DNA of 7,759 nucleotides from Solirubrobacterales bacterium (GTDB lineage: Bacteria; Actinomycetota; Thermoleophilia; Solirubrobacterales; Solirubrobacteraceae), in contig DAHVAB010000108.1 in NCBI GenBank assembly GCA_027314825.1, positions 1 to 7,759 of the forward strand, in the 5' to 3' direction. The first letter of the stretch is position 1. Each line of letters opens with the position of its first letter. Under the pieces are notes generated by a model that worked only from the letters and a program-made list of their open reading frames with translations, made no database searches and was not told the origin of the DNA. The position numbers and the translations under genes were made by a program. Shown one piece after another: positions 1-5,619 of this stretch.

Positions 1-312
1 GGGATGTGCAGTGCCGGCCAGCAGCACCGGGTAGTCCAGTGGCATCCGCGCCAGGAACGCGCGCACGTGCCCGACGCTGTCCTCGGCGATGCCGATCACC
101 TGCAGGCCGGCCTCGTGCGAGCCGTAGCGCTCGTGCCACGCCTTCGTGTAGGGGAGGGTCCTGATCGAGTTGGGCCTGCAGAAGTCGAAGAACTCGATCA
201 GCACCGGGCGTCCGCGCAGCGCGCTCATCCGCAGCCGCCGGCCGTCGATGTTCAGCCACCGCAGGCGCGGCAGGAACTCGGGGGCGGGGATCGTGTCGAT
301 GGGCGCTCGCAC
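1..312 (-). CDS. Thioredoxin-fold (TlpA/AhpC-like) protein, partial
   Basis: The 104 codons from GTG at 312 down to base 1 are open and run off the left edge, so the C-terminal half is missing. The protein reads as a thioredoxin-fold redoxin domain. It has an N-terminal lead-in ending in LRWLN (residues 17-21), a strand VLIEFFDF (37-44), then IRTLPYTKAWHERY (50-63), a strand VIGIAEDS (72-79) and the helix HVRAFLAR (82-89). IRTLPY...WHERY resembles the segment after the CVNC active site of TlpA/DipZ-type proteins. Here the matching positions read R-P-N-S, with one Cys just before (C45), so the usual CxxC pair is absent. The start is chosen because the domain begins at once after GTG; an upstream in-frame TTG at 363 is possible but would add a non-conserved tail. 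No signal peptide is seen, so a cytoplasmic location is inferred. It is divergent from the moeZ-like gene. Substrate and role are unknown. Confidence 0.75.
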   Translation of the reverse strand, partial: MRAPIDTIPAPEFLPRLRWLNIDGRRLRMSALRGRPVLIEFFDFCRPNSIRTLPYTKAWHERYGSHEAGLQVIGIAEDSVGHVRAFLARMPLDYPVLLAGTAHP

Positions 313-358
313 CTGGGGAATACTGCTACAGATGGGCCTGCCGTTCGCCGCCGCCCCC

Positions 359-398
359 TTCAAGGACTCGCGGCGGCCACGCTATACTTCGTGAAGCC
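359..398 (+). promoter_or_regulatory. Candidate promoter for the moeZ-cysO operon
   Basis: A -10-like TATACT lies at 383-388, within GCTATACTTCGTGAAG (381-396). A weak -35-like TTCAAG (359-364) sits 18 bases upstream. The same motif with the same geometry occurs before cysM (GCTATATTCCGTGAAG, 3741-3756); in both, the -10 begins exactly 16 bases before an ATG. A start site 6-8 bases after the -10 would fall about 3-5 bases before ATG 399. The CTTC/GAAG halves (387-396) also form a small inverted repeat. The repeated match is what supports this call; the -35 is poor. Confidence 0.5.
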
Positions 399-434
399 AT
401 GAATCCCGACCGTGGTTTAGGAGTTTTGAGATGA
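399..434 (+). CDS. Possible 11-codon leader ORF overlapping the moeZ start
   Basis: An ATG at 399 opens an 11-codon frame, MNPDRGLGVLR. Its TGA (432-434) overlaps the moeZ-like ATG (431-433) in an ATGA arrangement. It has no Shine-Dalgarno sequence, but it begins 16 bases after the start of a promoter-like -10, the spacing also seen at cysM. It could therefore be read from a nearly leaderless mRNA. Ribosomes ending at 434 would sit on the moeZ start, just past its AGGAG (419-423), so coupling is plausible. The peptide has no cysteine, so it does not look like a cysteine-sensing attenuator. Short frames with this overlap can arise by chance, so confidence is low. Confidence 0.3.
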   Translation: MNPDRGLGVLR

Positions 435-1612
435 GCGCCTCTGGAGCAGAGCTGCTGCAAAAGGTCAAGAGCGAAATCGAGGAGGTCGACCCCGCCGAGG
501 TCCTGGAGCTGCTGGACGAGGGCGTGGTGGTGGTCGATGTGCGCGAGACGGAGGAGCTGGCCACAGGGCATCTGCCCGGCGCCAAGCACGTCCCGAGGGC
601 CTATCTGGAGTCGCGGATCGAGGCGACCGTGCCCGACCGCTCGGCGAACGTGATCCTCTACTGCGCCTCCGGCATCCGCTCCGCCTACGGCGCCCGCACG
701 ATGCTCAAGGAGCTCGGGTACGCAAACGTGCGCTCGATGACGGGCGGGATCACGCTCTGGAAGGATCGCGGCTACGACGTGGTCGTGCCCAGGGCGTTGA
801 CCGCCGAGCAGCGGGAGCGCTACTCCCGGCACCTGCTCATACCGGAGATCGGCGCCGAGGGTCAGCAGAAGCTGCTCGACGCGAAGGTGCTGCTGCTCGG
901 AGCCGGCGGCCTCGGCTCGCCGACCGCGCTGTATCTGGCCGCGGCCGGAGTGGGCACGCTCGGGATCGTCGACGACGACGAGGTCGACCTGTCCAACCTC
1001 CAGCGCCAGGTGATACATAACGGCGAGCGGATCGGAATGCCGAAGGTGGATTCCGCGGAGGCCTCGATCAACGCGCTCAACCCGGACGTGAACGTGGTCA
1101 AGCACCAGGTCCGCCTCGATGCGAGCAACATCATGGAGATCATCGAGGGGTATGACGTGATCGTCGACGGGGTCGACAACTTTCCGACCCGCTACCTGCT
1201 CAACGATGCGACCGTGCGCCTGCGCATCCCCGTGGTGTCGGCGTCGATCCTCGGCTTCGACGGGCAGCTCTCGGTCTTCAAGCCGTATGAGGGCCCCTGC
1301 TACCGCTGCCTCTTCCGGGAGCCGCCGCCGGCCGAGATGGCGCCCTCCTGTGGGGCCAACGGCGTGCTCGGCGTGCTGCCCGGCACGATGGGCCTGTTGC
1401 AGGCGACCGAGGTGGTGAAGCTGATCGTCGGCGTCGGCGATCCCGCGATCGGTCGGCTGCTGCTCTATGACGCCCTCGCCGCGACGCTCACCGAGGTGAA
1501 GGTCAGGCGCGACCCGGAGTGCCCGATCTGCTCGCGCGAGCCATCCGAGATCACAGATGACGAGATGGGCGTCTTTCCGGATTACGAGGCATTTTGCGCT
1601 GCCGCCGGGTAG
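431..1612 (+). CDS. moeZ: Rhodanese-ThiF/MoeB fusion, CysO-activating sulfurtransferase
   Basis: This 393-residue protein has a rhodanese domain first (about 15-118) and a ThiF/MoeB E1-like adenylyltransferase second (about 122-370). The rhodanese part has DVRETEE (36-42), GHLPGAKHV (46-54), the active-site loop CASGIRS with C78, and GGITLWKDRGY (105-115). The E1 part starts with RYSRHLLIPEIG (130-141). It carries the nucleotide loop GAGGLGS (157-163), DLSNLQRQ (186-193), K205 and DGVDNFPTRYLLND (246-259), plus two zinc pairs C290/C293 and C364/C367; C307 in SCGANGVLG may be the thiol that handles the carrier protein. Mycobacterial MoeZ adenylates and thiocarboxylates CysO but has the domains in the opposite order. 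The next gene is cysO, 39 bases on, which makes CysO the likely substrate; MoaD or ThiS could be others. ATG 431 has AGGAG at 419-423, seven bases upstream. Family is sure; the moeZ name is by function and context. Confidence 0.9.
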   Translation: MSASGAELLQKVKSEIEEVDPAEVLELLDEGVVVVDVRETEELATGHLPGAKHVPRAYLESRIEATVPDRSANVILYCASGIRSAYGARTMLKELGYANVRSMTGGITLWKDRGYDVVVPRALTAEQRERYSRHLLIPEIGAEGQQKLLDAKVLLLGAGGLGSPTALYLAAAGVGTLGIVDDDEVDLSNLQRQVIHNGERIGMPKVDSAEASINALNPDVNVVKHQVRLDASNIMEIIEGYDVIVDGVDNFPTRYLLNDATVRLRIPVVSASILGFDGQLSVFKPYEGPCYRCLFREPPPAEMAPSCGANGVLGVLPGTMGLLQATEVVKLIVGVGDPAIGRLLLYDALAATLTEVKVRRDPECPICSREPSEITDDEMGVFPDYEAFCAAAG

Positions 1613-1651
1613 CCTGCTCGCGTCCCCCCACGACCAAACCCAAGAGGACAG

Positions 1652-1927
1652 ATGGCGACGATCAAGATCCCCCCAGTGCTGCGTGCCTCCGTCGGAGGCG
1701 AAAAGGAAGTGAGCGCCGCGGGCGCCAATGTGGGCGAGGTGCTCAGAGACCTGGTGGCCAATCATCCGGCGACCGAGTCCCAGCTCTTCGCCGGCGAGGG
1801 CGAGCTCAACCGCTACGTCAACGTGTATCTGAACGACGAGGACGTCCGCGTGCTGGAGGGTCTGCAGACGGCGGTGGGCGACTCGGACACGCTCGTGATA
1901 TTGCCCGCTATGGCCGGGGGACGCTAG
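1652..1927 (+). CDS. cysO: CysO-like ubiquitin-fold sulfur carrier ending in GGR
   Basis: This is a 91-residue beta-grasp protein of the MoaD/ThiS family that closely resembles M. tuberculosis CysO. Shared features are the N-terminal strand TIKIPPVLRASVGGEKEVSA (3-22), VNVYLNDEDVR (56-66) and the tail LVILPAMAGG (81-90). The family works by adenylation of the terminal Gly-Gly carboxylate, its conversion to a thiocarboxylate, and sulfur donation in CysM-catalysed cysteine synthesis. Here the Gly-Gly (89-90) is followed by one extra residue, Arg91, before TAG. A free Gly carboxylate would require removal of that Arg first. The gene lies 39 bases behind moeZ with AAGAGGA at 1642-1648, so the two look co-transcribed. 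Its partners cysM and mec lie about 1.8 kb further on, beyond an opposed gene. A MoaD-type molybdenum cofactor role is possible, but the DED-V-R segment and the neighbours favour CysO. Confidence 0.9.
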   Translation: MATIKIPPVLRASVGGEKEVSAAGANVGEVLRDLVANHPATESQLFAGEGELNRYVNVYLNDEDVRVLEGLQTAVGDSDTLVILPAMAGGR

Positions 1928-1946
1928 ACGTCCGCTGAGCGGCGTC
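1927..1946 (+). terminator. Weak hairpin between convergent cysO and GMC genes
   Basis: The arms GACG-t-CCG and CGGCGTC enclose CTGAG, giving a 7-bp GC-rich stem with one bulged T directly at the cysO stop codon. It lies in the 45-base gap between the convergent cysO and GMC oxidoreductase genes, where termination is expected on both strands. No T-tract follows on either strand, so it is not a classical intrinsic terminator; it may be only a chance GC-rich inverted repeat. Confidence 0.25.
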
Positions 1947-1972
1947 ATGCGGCGTCCTCGCTCGCTCGCGTG

Positions 1973-3640
1973 CTATTCGCACGCCACGCTCGCTGCGTCC
2001 TTGCCTGACTTGCCCAGCGAACGTCCAGTGGCTTCAGGCTCGCCGGCCGCCGGCACGAAGCTCATCGCCCGCTCGGCCAGAGCGGTGATCGTCAAGCTCG
2101 GGTTGACGCCGACGTTGGCGGGGATGACGGAGCCGTCGCAGACCATCAGTTTCTCGTAGCCGAAGACGTGCTGGCGGCCGTCGACCACTCCGCGGGAGGG
2201 ATCGGAGCCGATCACGGCGCCGCCCAGGATGTGGGCGGTGGTCGGGATGTTCAGCAGCGACTCCATCACCGAGCTCTGCGCGATCCCGCCGGTGCGCTGC
2301 GCGAACCATTCGGCCGCCTCGTTGGCGACCGGGATGAAGGTCGGGTTCGGACGCTCGGGGTCCTGCTCGGTCTGCAGCCAGAATGTCTTGAAGGGCCCGC
2401 GCCGGGGACGCAGCGCCATCGCGTTGTCGAGCGTCTGCATCACGAGGATGATGATCGTGCGGCGCGACCAGTTCTTCGCGGTCAGAAGGCGCCCGAAGCG
2501 GCGCGGATGGGCAAGGATCTGCCCCACCAGCCTCAGCGGGCGGGTGAGGCGCGTGCCGTCGCCGGTCAGCAGCGTGTAGAGGCGGCGCATCGAGTTTCCG
2601 TTGTTGCCGTAGGTGACCGTCTCGATGTGGGTATGGGGATCCGGGTAGATGCTGGACGTGATGGCCACCCGCCTGATCAGGTCCTCGCGGTGATCCTCGG
2701 GCACCGTGACGGCGAGGATCGCCTCGCTGTTGGTGCGCACGAGCTCGCCGAGCCGTGCGGAGATGCGCGGCAGCGAGCCTCCGGTCCGGCAGCGCTGCAG
2801 CAGCCTGTTGGTGCCGAGCGGGCCGGCCGAGATGACGACGTTCCGCGCGCGCTGCACGCGGCGCTCCTTGCGCAGCCAGGCGCCGGAGCGCACGCTTTCG
2901 ACCTCGTAGCCCTCGTTGCCGTCGCCGCCGTCGAGCGGCCGCACGTCGATCACGGTGCGTTCCGGGGTGACGCTCACGCCCCTCTTCTCAGCCAGGTAGA
3001 GGTAGTTCTTGACCAGCGTGTTCTTGGCGTTGTGCGGGCAGCCGACCATGCAGCGTCCGCAGAGGACGCAGCCGGTGCGCTCTGGACCCTCGCCGTCGAA
3101 GAAGGGGTCGGCGACGGTGATGCCGGGCTCCCCGAAGTAGACGCCGACAGGGGTCTTTTTGTAGGTGTCGCTGACGCCCATCTCCTCGCCGAGCTCCCTG
3201 AGCATCTGGTCGGCCGGATCGTCGTGGGGGTTCATCGTCACGCCGAGCATCCGCTGGGCCTGCTCGTAGTGGGGGGCGAGCGCGGCCTCCCACTCCTCGA
3301 TGCCGGCCCACTGTGGGTCCTCGAAGAAGGCGCGCGGCGGGACGTACAGGGTGTTCGCGTAGCCGAGGCTGCCGCCGCCGACGCCGCAGCCGGAGACGAC
3401 CGCCACGTCCTTGAAGGTGGATATGCGGAAGATGCCCTTCATGCCGAGGAAGGGCCGCCAGAAGTAGCGCCTGAAGTCGCCGGTGGACTTCGGCAGCTCG
3501 TGATCGGCGAAGCGCCGGCCGCACTCCAGCACGCCGACCCGGTAGCCCTTCTCGGCGAGGCGCAGCGCGGAGACGCTGCCGCCGAAGCCCGAGCCGATCA
3601 CCAGCCAGTCGTAGTCGAAGCCCTGCTTGGATGGCCGCAT
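1973..3640 (-). CDS. Cholesterol oxidase-like GMC family FAD oxidoreductase
   Basis: This 555-residue flavoprotein matches the GMC family and most resembles the mycobacterial ChoD (putative cholesterol oxidase) group. It has the FAD dinucleotide fold YDWLVIGSGFGGSVSALRL (10-28) with GSGFGG at 16-21, then GCGVGGGSLGYANTLYVPP (84-102). The C-terminal GMC part has TAHILGGAVIG (468-478) with His470 and PANVGVNPSLTITALAERA (507-525) with Asn513, candidate catalytic residues. In between, CVLCGRCMVGC (C191, C194, C197, C201) has ferredoxin-like spacing, as in ChoD relatives. There is no Tat or Sec signal, unlike secreted cholesterol oxidases, so a cytoplasmic or peripheral location is inferred. The substrate is not shown; a sterol, hopanoid or other alcohol is possible. 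ATG 3640 is set by the FAD fold and by GAGGAGGGA at 3647-3655. It stands alone, opposite to both cysteine cassettes that flank it; no link to cysteine synthesis is visible. Confidence 0.9.
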   Translation of the reverse strand: MRPSKQGFDYDWLVIGSGFGGSVSALRLAEKGYRVGVLECGRRFADHELPKSTGDFRRYFWRPFLGMKGIFRISTFKDVAVVSGCGVGGGSLGYANTLYVPPRAFFEDPQWAGIEEWEAALAPHYEQAQRMLGVTMNPHDDPADQMLRELGEEMGVSDTYKKTPVGVYFGEPGITVADPFFDGEGPERTGCVLCGRCMVGCPHNAKNTLVKNYLYLAEKRGVSVTPERTVIDVRPLDGGDGNEGYEVESVRSGAWLRKERRVQRARNVVISAGPLGTNRLLQRCRTGGSLPRISARLGELVRTNSEAILAVTVPEDHREDLIRRVAITSSIYPDPHTHIETVTYGNNGNSMRRLYTLLTGDGTRLTRPLRLVGQILAHPRRFGRLLTAKNWSRRTIIILVMQTLDNAMALRPRRGPFKTFWLQTEQDPERPNPTFIPVANEAAEWFAQRTGGIAQSSVMESLLNIPTTAHILGGAVIGSDPSRGVVDGRQHVFGYEKLMVCDGSVIPANVGVNPSLTITALAERAMSFVPAAGEPEATGRSLGKSGKDAASVACE

Positions 3641-3719
3641 TTCCGATCCCTCCTCGTTGTGGGGCGCCCGGCACGGATGCCTGAGCCTCGCCAGCCAATC
3701 CTATTGTGATCCGGGGTGC

Positions 3720-3758
3720 TTCTCGCCGCGGCTGCGCCCCGCTATATTCCGTGAAGTA
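3720..3758 (+). promoter_or_regulatory. Candidate promoter for the cysM-mec operon
   Basis: A -10-like TATATT (3743-3748) in GCTATATTCCGTGAAG (3741-3756) begins 16 bases before the cysM ATG. A weak -35-like TTCTCG sits at 3720-3725 with a 17-base spacer. The element matches the one before moeZ at 14 of 16 positions with identical spacing to an ATG. A start site near 3754-3757 would give a 5' leader of only a few bases, so cysM may be translated from an almost leaderless mRNA; consistent with this, no strong Shine-Dalgarno precedes its ATG. Confidence 0.5.
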
Positions 3759-4736
3759 ATGGCGCTCGATGGCCTCCGCAACAAGCCGACCGGCGGCCGG
3801 TACGCAGACGTGGTGGAGTCGATCGGCAATACGCCGCTGGTCGAGCTGCAGCGGCTCTCCCCGAAGCCGTCGGTCAGGATCTGGGCGAAGCTGGAGTCGC
3901 GCAACCCGACCGGGTCGGTGAAGGACCGGGTGGCCAGGGCCCTGATCGAGGACGCCGAGGAGAAGGGCGCGATCGGCGAGGGCCAGACGATCTTGGAGCC
4001 GACATCGGGGAACACGGGGATCTCCTTGGCGATGATCTGCGCGCGCAAGGGCTATCCGCTGAAGGTGGTGATGCCTGAGAACGTGACCCCGGAGCGCACG
4101 CGCCTGCTGGAGATGTTCGGCGCTCAGATCGTCTACTCGGAGGGATCGAAGGGGTCCAATGGCGCGGTGGAGCTGGCGCTGCAGATGAGCGCCGGCCCGG
4201 ACGGGTCCTCCTACTACATGCCCTACCAGTACGGCAACGAAGCGAACCCGAACGCGCACTACAACGGGACCGCCCTGGAGATACTGGAGGAGCTCGACGA
4301 GGTCTCCGCGTTCGTGGCCGGACTGGGCACCGGCGGGACGCTGATGGGCAACGGCCGGCGCCTGAAGGAGACCTTCGGCGACGGCGTGAAGATCGTGGCG
4401 GCGGAGCCGATGCAGGGCGAGCCGGTGCAGGGGCTGCGCTCGCTGGACGATGGGTTCATCCCGCCGATCATCGACCTGTCGCTGCTGGACCGCAAGATCT
4501 TCGTGACCAACCGCGACGCGATCCTGTGGACGAGGAAGCTTCTGCACGAGGAGGGCATCTTCGCCGGCGTGTCCAGCGGCGCGATCGCGCGCGTCGCGGT
4601 CCGTATCGCGAGCGAGCTCGATGAGGGCAACGTGGTATTCGTCGTGGCCGACGATGGCTGGAAGTACCTGTCAAGCGGGATCTACACGCGCCCGCTGGAG
4701 GAGATCGAGGACCTTGACGCCACCGTCTGGTGGTAG
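3759..4736 (+). CDS. cysM: CysM, CysO-dependent O-phosphoserine sulfhydrylase (cysteine synthase)
   Basis: This is a 325-residue PLP enzyme of the cysteine synthase fold-type II family, very like M. tuberculosis CysM (323 aa). The PLP lysine is K55 in NPTGSVKDR (49-57). The substrate loop is EPTSGNTGISLAM (80-92), and the phosphate-binding loop is GTGGTLMG (190-197). MPYQYGNEANPNAHY (154-168) is also CysM-like. R227 in QGLRSLDDGF aligns with the mycobacterial Arg220, which recognises O-phosphoserine rather than O-acetylserine. The C-terminus ends DATVWW, matching the tail that closes over the active site in mycobacterial CysM. It should make a CysO-cysteine adduct from O-phosphoserine and CysO-thiocarboxylate. 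ATG 3759 is chosen because it aligns with CysM N-termini and follows the promoter-like element; the frame is open upstream to 3627, but that would cross the promoter and lengthen the protein beyond the family size. It leads an operon with mec and the zinc-ribbon gene. Confidence 0.94.
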   Translation: MALDGLRNKPTGGRYADVVESIGNTPLVELQRLSPKPSVRIWAKLESRNPTGSVKDRVARALIEDAEEKGAIGEGQTILEPTSGNTGISLAMICARKGYPLKVVMPENVTPERTRLLEMFGAQIVYSEGSKGSNGAVELALQMSAGPDGSSYYMPYQYGNEANPNAHYNGTALEILEELDEVSAFVAGLGTGGTLMGNGRRLKETFGDGVKIVAAEPMQGEPVQGLRSLDDGFIPPIIDLSLLDRKIFVTNRDAILWTRKLLHEEGIFAGVSSGAIARVAVRIASELDEGNVVFVVADDGWKYLSSGIYTRPLEEIEDLDATVWW

Positions 4737-4756
4737 GCGCAAGACCGCTCGCCGCA

Positions 4757-5164
4757 ATGCTGATTCCAGGCAAGCTGCTCGATCAGATGGTCGCCCACGC
4801 CCGTGCGGACGCACCCAACGAGTGCTGCGGCGTGGTCGCGGTCAGCCCCGGCGAGCCTCCCCGGGCCGAGCGGGTCTATCCGGCGGGGAATGCGGCGGCT
4901 AGCCCGCTGCGCTTCGAGATCGACGGCCTGGAGGTGCTGCGCCTGATCGAGCGGATAGAGGAGCAGGGCCTGCAGCTGGGAGCGATCTATCACTCTCATA
5001 CGCGCAGCGACCCCTATCCCTCGCAGACGGACATCAACTTCGCTGCCGGCTGGCCGGGAGTGGAGTGGATCATAGTCGGCGTAGCCGACAGCGAACGGCC
5101 GCTCGTCCGGTCGTATCTGATCGATGGGCCGAGCGTCGAAGAGGTGGCGGCCGAGGCGATCTGA
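4757..5164 (+). CDS. mec: Mec, JAMM/MPN+ metallopeptidase releasing cysteine from CysO
   Basis: This 135-residue protein is a single MPN+/JAMM domain close to M. tuberculosis Mec+ (Rv1334). The zinc motif is complete: Glu22 in NECCGV, then H79-S-H81, seven residues, S89-x2-D92 (HSHTRSDPYPSQTD). MVAHARAD (11-18) and the C-terminal VRSYLIDG (117-124) also match Mec. In mycobacteria the enzyme cuts the bond joining cysteine to the CysO C-terminus and regenerates the carrier. ATG 4757 is preferred because it aligns with the start of the conserved domain and lies 20 bases after cysM; an in-frame GTG at 4730 would overlap cysM and add nine unconserved residues. No clear Shine-Dalgarno is visible, so coupling to cysM translation is likely. 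Since CysO here ends GGR, Mec may also trim that last Arg. Cys23-Cys24 beside the catalytic Glu differs from the mycobacterial EACG. Confidence 0.92.
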   Translation: MLIPGKLLDQMVAHARADAPNECCGVVAVSPGEPPRAERVYPAGNAAASPLRFEIDGLEVLRLIERIEEQGLQLGAIYHSHTRSDPYPSQTDINFAAGWPGVEWIIVGVADSERPLVRSYLIDGPSVEEVAAEAI

Positions 5165-5166
5165 CC

Positions 5167-5559
5167 GTGGCCGAAGGGATGCGCGACGGCGGTCTGAGAT
5201 GCCCCGGATGCGGCGCGGTACGTCCGCTCACCGAGCGCTTCTGCGAGGAGTGCGCCCTGCCGTTGGTGCATGAGCGGGCTCCGGCGCTGGAGAGGGCGGC
5301 AAGCGCGCGGCGCCGCGCGGCGCGCAAGGTCGATCCTCGCTATGCCGAGGGCGAGCCGGTGAAGGTGCTCGGCGCGCGCAACCAGGCTGAGGCGGAGCTG
5401 ATTCAGGGTCTGCTGCTGGAGGAGGGGATCCCCAGCATGCTGCGCACGGCCAGCAGCAGCTTCCTGCCGTTCGGGCACAGCGACGTATACGTGCCGGCCG
5501 CAGCCCTGCAGGCGGCCCGCGAAGCGCTGCTGCGGGCACCGGGCAGGGACGCCGGCTGA
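5167..5559 (+). CDS. Zinc-ribbon plus DUF2007-like small protein
   Basis: This 130-residue protein has an N-terminal zinc ribbon with two knuckles, CPGC (C12/C15) and CEEC (C26/C29). A basic, Ala/Arg-rich linker (about 38-58, with RRRAARK) follows. The C-terminal domain (about 64-123) looks like DUF2007 (putative signal-transducing domain): a strand VKVLGA, the helix EAELIQGLLLEEGIPSMLR and the end strand DVYVP followed by helix LQAAREALL. The function of this family is not established. GTG 5167 is chosen because it starts two bases after the mec stop with GAGG at 5153-5156; ATG 5179, 12 bases later, is an alternative. The tight spacing indicates co-transcription and probable translational coupling with cysM-mec, so a role linked to cysteine or metal/redox sensing is possible. 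That is inference from position alone. Confidence 0.8.
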   Translation: MAEGMRDGGLRCPGCGAVRPLTERFCEECALPLVHERAPALERAASARRRAARKVDPRYAEGEPVKVLGARNQAEAELIQGLLLEEGIPSMLRTASSSFLPFGHSDVYVPAAALQAAREALLRAPGRDAG

Positions 5560-5619
5560 GGACCACCGGCCGCGCCCGGCGGCCCGCGGAGCGGTGCTGC
5601 GGGTGCCGGTACGGGGAGG

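Noticed and set aside
313..330. TAGCAG 16 bases before GTG 312 as a third copy of the leaderless promoter arrangement
   Set aside because: The spacing matches, but the hexamer lacks the conserved final T and the rest of the GCTATAYT motif is absent.
399..434. Cysteine-responsive attenuation by a leader peptide before moeZ
   Set aside because: The 11-codon frame contains no cysteine codons and there is no pair of alternative hairpins, so this mechanism is not supported, although a plain leader ORF remains possible.
326..1948. A long open frame on the minus strand across moeZ and cysO
   Set aside because: It is antisense to two genes with clear motifs, its translation is Arg/His/Leu-rich without any family resemblance, and such frames are common in high-GC DNA.
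2168..3709. A 513-codon plus-strand open frame opposite the GMC oxidoreductase
   Set aside because: No recognisable domain, composition typical of a shadow frame, and the opposite strand has full GMC motifs and a strong ribosome binding site.
2988..4547. A 519-codon minus-strand frame covering parts of the GMC gene and cysM
   Set aside because: It runs antisense to cysM and out of frame with the GMC gene; it is a by-product of GC-rich third positions.
5560..5619. Hairpin (CCGCG/CGCGG arms, 5570-5589) as a terminator between the convergent zinc-ribbon and DUF1802 genes
   Set aside because: The stem is only 5 bp with a 10-base loop and no T-tract follows on either strand; expected by chance at this GC content.
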